DNA of 64,000 nucleotides, from positions 62,001 to 126,000 of the forward strand of contig NMRA01000362.1 of the NCBI GenBank assembly GCA_002633005.1, given 5' to 3'. Origin of the DNA: Phoronis australis (lineage: Eukaryota > Phoronida > Phoronidae). Made by a program: the position numbers and the translations under genes. The notes beneath the pieces are model-generated. The model saw only the letters and a program-made list of their open reading frames with translations, made no database searches and had not been told where the DNA came from. This document shows, piece after piece, positions 38,701 through 50,700 of this stretch; within the stretch, counting starts at the first letter, position 1, and each line of letters starts with the position of its first letter.

Positions 38701-41700
38701 CCCCCTCCCCGCCCATTCGGTGCTATGCGCACCTACAATCGTGGTTTGCGCAAGTGCTTACACCCGGACAAAATGTTTGGCCCCCCTTGTGATATCCTAG
38801 ATTGGCCACTGACAAAGGAAACTAATTCTTAAAATTTAAAATTGTCACTAGACAGTAGGCCTATCCGTTGGAGCGTTAATAGGAATACACTTACGAAATT
38901 TCACAAAGCTCCTGCGAAGGGTTTATGAATTTCAAGTGTGGACGCAACTGCCATTGCGGAGGGAGGATCTGAGATTAATGTCAGTCATGTTCTTTTAGTA
39001 GCACATCTATCAATTTTCGTGATCGTTTGAGCGTTTTGCAGATAAAGACGCTGGGGTCAAAAATGCACACAGAAATCCTACAAGTGTCCACCAGTGTCAA
39101 GAATAAGTCTTTCCAACCGAAATCGGAAAGGCACCGTCGCCTCCTTCATAGATTTCTATTTGCCAAATTTCATCAAAATACGCCAATGAACTAAGCGACC
39201 ACATGTCCATTCAACACAACAACACTACTGTTCATAACCATCATTTGTCAAAAATCAACTAATTCTGAAACTCTGTAAAGTATGAAGTTTGTGCTTACCT
39301 AAATTGCTGTTCCAAGTATTCGGAAACCTCGTGCGGACCTTAAAATATAAATTCTCTAACTTTAATTCGGTCCAACTAATGAACCAACGGCAACCTGTAT
39401 TGTACACTTGTCCCAATGACAATACAACACGCTTACACTGGACCAGGAAGACATTACTGTCTCCCTGAATGGACGTATATTAGTAGTGCGGACTGGATGT
39501 TGTACTGCCTTTGAGCCCAACTGTGCAAGCGAATATAAGGCATTTGAGAAGTTAATCAGATATGGTGGGAATTGTGGCCAAATGACGAAAAAATGAGACG
39601 ATATTTAAGGGTGTATGTCTCAAGGTCACATGTCGAGCTTCTCGTTTCGCCTGTTCCAAGCAGGTCACCTATTACATGTATTTAATACTTTAGAAAGGGA
39701 GCCGTTTTTACTGCCAATTTCATGAAATTAATGTTTTTGGTTATTCTAAATACATGTAGAAACTTAATAAAGCCGTCGAGTGAACGGGCAACACAGCATT
39801 TGGACAAGACAATAAGACGTAAGAGCAAGGCAGGGCATCTAGTACTTAATACTTTCGAAAGGGGACATTTTTACTGACAATTTCATGAAATTGATGTTTT
39901 TGGTTATTTTGAATAAAAACTTAACGTGAACGGGCAACGGAGCATTCTTGACACGGACGAGACAACAAGACTCAAGAGAAAGACAAATAACGGTCGAATT
40001 TTTACCTTTACCTAGTGGACGTACGCAGATTAGCATCTCACTACACGCGTGGGTGCGTGAATATCTAAAACAACGGACAACATTTCCAACAGAACATACG
40101 TGTACTTCAAATTGCATCGTACCGACGACATTTGCTACACATCGTAAGCTTACCATTTTCAATTTTAGTCGAAATAGCCTTTGAAACGTAGAAGTTTCGT
40201 ACGAGAAAAGAACTTGCTCACACTGAAGCATGAAAATCAAGAAGGGAACAATTTTCAATAAAATGCGGTTGAATCGCACAAACGCTGACAATGTATGCCC
40301 GCGCGGCATTTCATCAGCATCCTTTTAAGCGAAATTTGGCAGCACTCCGCTAAGAAATATTGGAATATTATTATCAGCGCAGACATATGGTGAGCCATGA
40401 ACAAACGGCCGCAATGACGTTTGGTTTTGCATCTTTTCAATGTCTCATCTGGTGGTAAGCCTAAAGGCAGTATACAGCGCCACCTTTAGCTCAAAAAGCA
40501 AAATACATTTAAAATGGCTAATGCCTGAGGATATACACTGTGCATATCTCCCGTCCATAAGCCTGAGATTATCACAGGATGAAAATACTAGAACTACGAC
40601 CCATGGCCCACTCACCGTGTCGTTCACATAGGTCACAGTGTCAGCCGCGTTAGCAACCCCTGGTGTCTGAACTTGTAGTTTGTCATTTGGTCGGCTGCTT
40701 CATCCAAAAATTAAAAAGAGACATAATCTGAACATAGTTTGACTTCACTGGAAGGTACGCATGACAATCATTCAACGAGACAACGAGGATGGGTGCGAAT
40801 AACAAATTCAGATAACTGACATTGTTTTCATGTCGTCAAAATTTACGACCTGTTAGTTTTTGCTCACTGAGTTCAGAGGTGATTTCTGAGTTGCAAAGAA
40901 CAGACATTTCGTTATTAGTGGAGACCATTCTCGGCGGACAATGGCATGTCGTGACAAGCCAGCTTGTAAAGTCTCCCAAGCAAAGACGATTTGTCAGTTC
41001 CTTCAAAGCCCAGAACGAATATCCAGTTTAAGCAAGGTAGGTGGTTTAAAAGGTCGCTTTTCGTGACGGAAGATGATTGACAGCCACTAAACCGAAAAGT
41101 ATCAACCCAAGTTACCACAGAAACAACTGTCCATCTGTAGCCACAGTTGTCCCAAGTCGGGACGCAAGGTCACACTACAGGCGTCTTCGGCTTCTGATCG
41201 TCCCCACTACACTATACATAGTAGTGTCAGAAAGAGATAACCACCCTGGTTAACTCTTCCTGGTATTATGTATTAATTGTATTAAGGACGATCAGGAGCT
41301 GAGGACGCTTTTGGGTCACACAAGGCTGGAACATCAAGCAATTTGAACAAGTTCTTTACACACCAGGTGTTGAAAGCAATAAAACAAGTACGTTGACGAT
41401 TAAAAAAGTAAGAAAATGCAGTGAACAGTCTCTTACCTGTTTCCTCCAGTACAAGGTAGCAGGATGGTTCCTCTTCTTATCAGCATAACCAGAAGTACAA
41501 TCAGCACAATTTCCAGCACAAACACTGAGATAACGACGCCGGCAACTTCAGCACCTGTCAAGCCTTGGTGTGGACAGGGAACTAGAAATATAGTTCAGAT
41601 CTATTCCTGAAAAACCTTAGTTGCAAAATATAACTACGGTGACGCATGTGCAAGCTCGGTGGGTTTTGGCAGCACTAGATGAAGTAGCAACGTGGGTTCG

Positions 41701-44700
41701 TATGAAGTTTAAACCCAGGAAGTCGAGACTTCTGATAATGAGAGGTGGGAAAGTAGTCAACAGATTTACCTTGACCATTCAAGGCGAAGAAATTCCATCA
41801 ATTGTTAATAACCCCATCAATTGTTAATAATCCCATCAAGTGCCTAGGTAAGTGGTACGATGATCTCCTGTGCGACAAGAACAACATCAACCAGATGGAG
41901 ACCCAGGTGACGGAGTGGTTGAAGAGAATAGAGAAATGCGGTCTTCCTGGCAAGTACAAGGCATGGATTTGCCAGCACGGGCTGTTACCTCGAGCAACGT
42001 GGGGTCTAATGCTGTACGACATCCCGATATTGGCGGTAGAGTGCTTGGAGAGAGCAGTAAGCAAATGGCTGAGGAAGTGGTTGGGAGTCCCAAGAAGCTT
42101 CACACAGGTTGGCCTTTATAGCAGAGCAGCAGAGCTTCAGCTGCCTCTAGCAGCAATCACGGAGGAGTTTAAAGTAGGAAAGTGCAGGCTGGTTCTCACA
42201 TTACGTGACTCTAGAGATCCAAAGGTGAGGGATGCTGGCGTCATGACAAGATCAAGGAGACGGTGGTCAGCAGACACATCTGTGAGCCAGGCGGAGAGTT
42301 TGTTACAGATCAGAAATATAATTGGTAGCACCTGTGTAGGACGCCAGGGGTTGTGGACATCGCAGTTCCAGCAGTGGGAGAAAGCAAGTGAGAGGCAGCG
42401 GAGGGAGATGGTCCAAGCTGAGGTGAGAGCAGCGGAGGAGGAAGCCCGTAAAGCCAAGGCAGTCCAACTAAGCCAGCAGGGAGCATGGACCAGGTGGAAC
42501 CTTCCAGAGAGGAAAATATCGTGGGCAGACGTTTGGAGTATGGAGCCGATGTGTGTCCAGTTTTTACTTCGCTCAGTTTACGACGTGTTACCATCGCCTG
42601 CAAACCTTCTTCGCTGGGGCCTAGTGGATGACCCAGCCTGCCAGTTTTGCGGAGGAAGAGGTACATTGGCCCACATCTTATCAGGGTGCAAGATGGCACT
42701 ACAGAAGGGCCGATACAGATGGCGTCATGACCAAGTATTGAAGACCCTTGCAGACATCATAGATGGAGAGCGTAAGACAAGAGTAACTCAGCCTAGGGCA
42801 AGCAGACAGCACATACAATTCGTCAGGGAAGGTGAGATACGGAAGAAGTCACGTCAGCAGCCTTGCATCCTGGATGGAGTAAGCTGGGAAATGAGAGTAG
42901 ATCTGGGAAGAAAGCTTGTGTTCCCGAGTATTGTGGAAACATCACTTCGGCCTGACATCATTCTGTGGTCGGACATTCATCAATTTATAGTGATTATAGA
43001 GCTTACGGTGCCTTGGGAGGAAGGATGCGAAGAGGCCCATTAGAGGAAATTATCTAAGTATAGCGAGCTGGCGGAGACATGTAGAGCTCGGGGCTGGCGA
43101 ACTTGGTTGTTTCCTGTAGAGGTGGGATGTAGAGGATTCCCTGCAAGATCTGTATGGTGGTTGCTGGAGAAGCTTGGTGTGCGAGGTGGAAGAAAGAAAG
43201 CTGCAGTGAGAAGAATGGGCGAGACAGCTGAGAGGACATCTTGTTGGCTGTGGTACCGTCGGAATGAAGGAAGTTGGAGGCCTCAGTGATGCACAGTGGG
43301 TTGGCCGCCACTGTAGACCCACCAGTGGAGACCGTTATGGTTTAGGGCCGAAACGAGTCGAGGAAGCTGGAGGCCATCTGACGACATCAAGCTACGCCTC
43401 CAACTAGTTAGTGTACGGCGGGTAGAAGAGAATCCTGGTTTAGCTGTTACGAAGAAGGGGCGACAAGACGTCAGACTGCATAGAAGCCTGACAACTATTG
43501 AGGCAGATACCATCACTCTAAGTACACACATCGACATACGTACACTTTGTTAAAGGGTCTAAAGCATGTTTTAGCCTTTTGAAACTGAGTACGACAAGAC
43601 TTCTTTAATGTATGAAACAAAATGATGCTCCGTAAACATCCTCAACTATCAGTATTTTGAACGGCTGTGTGTGTGCTTTTATACAGTCGGCAATGCTATA
43701 CTACCAGTTGTGCAGCAGACTTATAAGCCGGGAACCTCTTTTTATTTCAATATGTTTTACAAAGATACATGTTTTTAACTATATGTAGTTAATGGGTTCA
43801 CCGCCGTCAACAAATTATGTTTCGTATTTAGATAAAATGCCAGTACAAACAGTTTATCGTTCATCTATTTATACATCTCAATACTACTATACAGACAGGG
43901 CAGAATATACTGTTTAAAAAAATGATTTGGAAATTGAAACTTGTAGTTTTCACGATCTGGATACAAGTGCCAGTTGCAAATTGCCTCAAGAACACCTATA
44001 TGAAAACATAACGGCACAATGACACAGCTGCACCTGTTATTCCACACACTTCCTTCACATTACGAGCACAAATCACCAAATAATGTATTTTAGCAACTTG
44101 GAATTTTCTTGAAACACATCGCCACTCGATGATTTAGATTGTCTACAAATAATGGAGATCACGGTAAGATGGCCACTACTAAGTCTGATTGGATTTCTGT
44201 GTTTGACCAGTGGTCCCGTTGGCTCAGTGGCGAGAGCATCTGCACGGTTAGCAGAAGGCCCTGGGTTCGTGTCCCGGTCGGAGCAGAAATCTTTTAGGAC
44301 TTATATTCATTAGGTCACGTGATGTGACCAAAAAGATGGCGTGCTGTTTACAGTCTTCATATTGTAATATGTTTACGGTGTGTATGCATTCAAGCCACAG
44401 CATTGGGCAGGCAAAGCGGCTAACGGGTGTGGTGTCCAAATGTGCATCGAGTTAACTTAACAGTTGATAAACGATGCGTTTGTGATTTGCTGGTCAATAG
44501 CTAATTTGAAAGAAAAAGTTTGTGTCGACTCTGGCATGCGGGCGACAAGGTGAAAATACTTGCTTTGCTGCAGTGTGCGGTTCCTCATGAAGAACCAAGA
44601 ACTGCATGGAACAGTCGTGACCTGAAATTCTAATTCTTCTGCCAATTCAATGTCACATTCAAATCATTTCTGGTGAAGCGTTTTGAGTGTCATATTCATA

Positions 44701-47700
44701 CAAAAAAAGGATGCAATACATGGTAATGGAATAAAGTGCCACACAGATTTCAGGTAACCTAGGAGATGCCAGGTATTAACTTTACTCGAAGGTACCCAGC
44801 CTTTGTGTTAAATGAACTTTAAACCATTTACAACCCAATTACCTGCAGTCTGATCCAAAACAGTCATGGTTGAAACTAAAACGAAACATGGCAAATCGTA
44901 TTTGAGCAATTCGGTTGATGTCATGGCCAAATTACATATACTGCACAGCTTGGAGCGAAAAGTGGAAATTTACGATACGGCTTGTTAAACGTCGAGATGC
45001 AATTACCAGGTCACATGGGTATGTGGTTCCTGATGGAAGTTGAGAAACTACATGTAGTGCCACGTTTAATTATTGTCAAAATTAATTGTTAGAGGTATCC
45101 TGGAAGTCATAACCAAAAACCACTAAGGACGTGCGGGGAGTCACTCACACGCTATGCTGTTTTCTCAGAAATGCTATTTGACCTTAAGCAGCACGCTTGT
45201 AAATGAAAAATTAGTTAATGTTACGTTTGTACTTGAACATGTTCACATGCAACCTGTTTTATCAAAACTTCACACAACCAGGATAAGGTAGTCCTACGTC
45301 AGCCGTTAACGCGTTAAGGGAACGCGATGCTGTGCTTTCCCGACCTGAAAAGTATTAATATAGCGTCCAAAACTGAGACGGCACACAAATATAAATTGAC
45401 CTATCCCAAGCTATCCCATGTAGCTCAACGTCGACAAACAAAAATACGTTTTACCCGGCAACGTGTTCTTTGTCGGGTAAAATGGCGGCTTGGAAACGGA
45501 GGCGTGAAAGGAATGCTGCCTTCTGATTGGTCAGTTAAGCCGTCAACCAAAATCCTCGCGTTTGGTCAGATTCCCAATGACACTGGCATGTTCCCATACA
45601 TTACATTCCAGCCACTGTCAAGTCACACTGAAGCACCGTAAGTTATCACAAAAGCACCAGGTAAAGTTCCATCGATTAAAACCAGAACACTGATGACATC
45701 AATCCATCTACTTGTTCAACAATTTCAAAGACGGTGGCATATACTTGAAAATGACGTTAAACGATAATGTCCATACAGAAATAATCTGGAATACAATTTT
45801 CCGGAAAGCTACATACATGTATACTGGAAACACCTGAACGACATAGGCCTAATGAAATAATATTAAGTTGAGCTTACTCTCTTCAGAGGTCGTTGTGTCC
45901 ACGGATTGTGTCCGACTCGCTGGTTTTGCTATAAACAATATACACGAGAAATACATGCATTTATCAGTACAGCGTGTCTCTGAAACAGTGACAGTACGAT
46001 TTCAATAATTGCACGTCAAAATCCCGAAAATAGCAGGTAACGACAAAGATTCATCTAGCAAACTATAAACAATTAACAACAAGTACATTTAGCAGGGTGA
46101 CATTTCTCATTTCTGTGGACTTTAAGTTTACACATCAAAAGTTGGTTTTCCCACTTCTCCGAAATAAAATGCCGCGGCCTGAAAGATGATCACTTTCACG
46201 AATATTAGTATAATCGTTTCTCATGCGCGCACATTCAAAACCAATTGGGATAGGCAATTGAACATTTTGACATTACAAATTGTGAGATCCCTGCATGAAA
46301 ACAACTTGTGCAATTCCTCAATAAGTAACGGTTGGGGGTGTATCTCAGATGCTTTATTCTTTTCTACAATGAGTTTCAATTATCTATTGTTCTAAATAAA
46401 AATGTGTAGCCTAAGATCAAAGTATGTGTTAAGTGTTGAGTTCTTTTGATGAAACGGACCCCTGGGTTCTACCACCACAAATTTCGAGTTCTGCGATCAC
46501 CTACCCGCATCAACTCTAGACTTCGAGTCGAACGAAGACACTTACATGTACATGTAAGCAAGGGTAAGCAAAGTGTAGGAACGTCACGACTTGCCAAGTA
46601 AAGAGTAAAAACCAAGTTCCGCATCATTTTAATCGTTTAAAATGTGTTTCCTTTCTGGAAAAGTGAGCAACTAAAAATCACCATCGACTCTACTGTCAAA
46701 ACATAGAAACTATAAACAAGTATGCATTTTGTCCTACGTGTATTTATAAGATCAGAGCCATCACTGAACTCACAAAGAGTCGACTCCGATTTCTTACGTG
46801 TACCTGATCAAATCCAGAATCCTGATACCCTGATAATGAGATGGTACAGTGTCTACAATGAGTATTTAGTAGTAACTACAGTTAAGAATTGACCAAGTTC
46901 TTGATAGTTATTCATCATTTATGTCCTCCAACTAAACGTGAACACCAACCTGTAGCCCTGATGGTGACATGTATGGACGCTGTGTGCGTCACACCACGTA
47001 CAGTGTTTGACGCATTACACACGTAGACAATCTCAGATTCAGTGATTGTGAAAGAAAGGACCGGCCCGCTGATAACACTACTTCCGTTGACATGCTGGTA
47101 CCACTTGTATTCGTGAGGTGCGGGAATGGGAGGAGATGACGTGACACCACACGTCAAACTGACTTGATCATTGATGTAGTAATCAAAAGGTGAAGTACAC
47201 TGAGTGGTGGACGTCTTACATACTTTAATGTTAGCATTGGATACAGGCACAGGAGCTGGTTGATGAACGAGAACAGAGGAAACCGTGACACAGGCGCATT
47301 AAAGAAAAACGTATGATTATACATATCACGTTTGCACTTCCATTTGAATTTCCTGACATGAAACTCGTTGTAGGCTTAATGGGCTAGAACTACTTTGCCT
47401 TTAACGTTTTTGCTCTAAGCTATAGCCGTCGCATCTCGAATCTTTAATAGCAAACGATTCAATATCGTGGTTTATGCATAGAAACTGTGACCATTACATT
47501 TGAATTGAACCACGTTTCACTTTTTTAAAAATGTAGAGTCGTCTTCGCAGTGACGTCTCTACGACCGTCGGTCATAGCTTCGACCGAACCTTTCGACCTT
47601 TGTAAAAACGACGCCCTGCTTCTTAACCACGTTCAATTTAATTGAGATTTCCCCGTTCATTTAAGTTAATCTGATTTGTGGAAGGACTCCACAAAAAATC

Positions 47701-50700
47701 AGGATAGCAGGAAGTGTTGCACACAAAGTTCCCGTGAGAGTAATCATCTGCGCCATGAACTTTTTGCGTGAACACTTCTATCATAATTTGACAGGCAACT
47801 CATGTATTTCACTAAGTTCCGCAAATTTAGTTAGATACCCTTTACCAGTCTAAATATGTGAAACAAAAATTCCGACTCCAATTTTGCACATCGCCAGTGC
47901 TCAAACGTCACAAATTTGGAAGCCCCAGTTAGGCCTGTGGACATTGCCCTGCAGAAGTGACCTCCTATTGGTGATTGAAGCTACTGAGAACAGGCAAATA
48001 GGACGGAGTGCAGTTCGTGTAATGCTCCGTGAGCAAACTCTACGGGAGAGGTAAGATTTTTCATTTTCTATCATGAAGAGGTTAGGAATGAATTACTATA
48101 AGGTCAGGTTTTGAAAAGGTGCAATATGGCTGACACAGATTGCCAAACCTGCTCGAAAATGGCTTTAGCGAAAACCTGCAAAATACCTATAGCCGTTTTT
48201 GCCCCACAAAATCAAACCAAACAAATTTGAAAGTAATTTTTGAAAGTTATGCCATTAAACATTCAATCACGGCCCTTTAAAATCGTATCAGTCATTTGTT
48301 ATCAGCTAGATACACGTGTTAGTAAAATACATACAATAATGTCTACTTCAGCAAAATGTCATAAAAAGAGAAATAATGAATAAAAATTCTAAAAAAGGAA
48401 TGTTTCTACATCTCATCGAATTAAACTCATGTGCTAAGACTAAAAATTAAGTGATTTTTGGTTTTCAAACGGAGTCACGCTTAAATAGCAACTTACCAGT
48501 TGCATCTATGGCCTCAGTTTCAGCTGACAAAGTAGCCTGCCTGTTGTACACTTGACATCTGAACTGTACACCATCATCAGCTGTATCCAAGTTGACCGTC
48601 AGTGCGCTGGAGCCGCTAGTGGTTCCATCATTGTTCCTGGTGATAGTCGTGTTAACATTCTCTGTTATGTTTGTGTATGCACCGCTACCAATCCGACGTG
48701 ACCACACCATAGATGCCTGTGGTTTGCCCAAGTTGGCTGTACATGTGAGGACAATTGGTAATGCTCCACCAAGAATAGACGCCGGGGCTCCAGATATAGA
48801 TGGTGTGCTCGGGAGGACTGGGGAAACGTGCAATAGTCAGTCAAACGTTGAGCTTACATGTATACGTTCAATTGATGCTTAAGGGCCGCATTCACTCAGT
48901 AGTTTTATGGCAGGTGATAAATATTCGAAGTGTAGAAATAGGTGTACGTTATCAAGTGAGCGCAGACGATTCAGTCTGCAAAAATATGAAATCGTTTTCA
49001 AAACGTATTCACCAAGACACCCGAAGAATACTCAAGCACAGATAGGCCTATAGGTGTATGCTCTAAAATGTTTTCTCCTCTACATGTTTTGTTATGTTCT
49101 GCCTTCCCGATTGCCTTTACGTCAATCGGTACGAAAGTTTTGCCTTCATTTCTGTAAATTATTGAGGGGACAGATACACACAAGGTCCTTCCACAACTGC
49201 CATGCGTTTCATTAAAGGAAACTACCCCTTCTCCTCGCAAAGAAGTTCTCTCTACTGAGCGTACTAAGTGTTCCACAACATAACTTTGATATGATATATC
49301 CACGTATGACCTAAGCACGTGCAAATTTTAGAAATCTGTCCAATCTGAAATTTGCTTCTTCGCACTTCACGAGGACATTTCCACCATTCACCTTGTCCAA
49401 GCGCTAATCTTATTCACGTTTGTTAGTTCCATACAAGAGTCCCCTGTTTACATGTATGTAGAAACACACTGCTCAGCGCAAAGCACACTATGTTTCTGGT
49501 ATTGCTTTTCATAAACAGCTTAGTCGCGCAAATGATGTTTTTACTATTTCGGTAACGCAAAACCAAGCTAATGATGACAAAAGCAAAGTAACTTAGCTTC
49601 CTTGTTTCACATAATTAAACATCTTTAGTGAACGTAACGCCTTGCCATCCAACACAAGTTTAGTAACCACAAGTGGGACAACTACAAGTATCTGGACGTT
49701 TTTGGTCTTCAGTTTAGTGTACTCTCTCTCTCAGCACTTGTGATAACTTGACATACATGTAGAGTGATATTGTACCGAGTACTGCCAGCGTAGCAGTCGA
49801 TGGAACCACGCAATAGAGAGCCTTTTGAAAATGATCTATTGCATGGCAAACACTAACAAGTACAACACAAAGCCTTACATGTACTTACCATCCAACACAA
49901 GTTGAGTTACAACAGGTGGGACAGCTAGGTTGTAGTTTTTAGTAAACTGTACAGTGTACACTCCCTCATCACTTGTTGTAATTCCACTGAGAGTGATGGT
50001 GAACTGAGTCCTGCCAAAATAGTAGTTAGTAGAAGCGCGGGTTTCATAAGGTCCTGAAAATGATCCATTGGGGAAAAACAGGCCTTGAAGGAAGTTAGGT
50101 GCAGTAAACACATTCTGTGTGCCTTTATTCAGCTCAAAACTGTTGAAGGAATCACCACCACTCACTGTGTAGCTGATTTCAAATACAGCTGAGCCTCCTT
50201 TGACAGCGATGATCTCACTAGGAACATTCACATCAAGAGCTGCATCAACAACACCTGCAATAAAATGAACAACTTTCTGGGGGGTGTTCATCAGTGTGGT
50301 ATAATACATGCTCATACAAAACGAATTCTCCAAGAAAATGATATTTCACAAAAGTCTAAAAGTTTTGTAATTCAGCTGAAAGTGGATGCAATACATGTAT
50401 GTTGAAATGGCGATCTCATTACAATATAGAATTTGTCAAAGTGTTATTTTACTTACTCTTAATTATCTTTTAAAGCATTCCTCTGACAACGATGATCTCA
50501 TTAGGAGCATTAACATTAAAAGCTCCAATAATGAAAAGAAAACGAAGTGCGTCTTAAAAATGTATTGATGCTTGGATTGGGTCTTTGAGCATCATTCAGC
50601 GTAAAATTATCAGAAAATTGTCACGCAATTTACATCTATGTGGAGAGCAGGTGAGCAAACTAAAAGTTTGGTGCCAGGTGTCGATGGATCGGGTTAATTC

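Noticed and set aside
39839-40309. 156-codon minus-strand open frame in receptor intron 7
   Set aside because: It covers one unit of a tandem duplication, has no recognisable domain, and does not fit the receptor's splice phases.
42137-42699. Long minus-strand frames over the LINE
   Set aside because: They are antisense shadows of the GC-rich reverse-transcriptase and endonuclease coding sequence.
43041-43043. Readthrough or recoding at the TAG inside the LINE frame
   Set aside because: The element is 5'-truncated and frameshifted elsewhere, so the TAG is more simply a decay mutation.
44213-44284. Functional tRNA gene
   Set aside because: The cloverleaf is good, but position 33 is not T, the acceptor stem is imperfect, and tRNA-derived SINEs are common here.
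49875-50333. Start codon at 50333 for a stand-alone Ig protein
   Set aside because: The part before 50254 is intron ahead of a strong acceptor. A proper signal-peptide exon in matching phase exists at 51472-51532.
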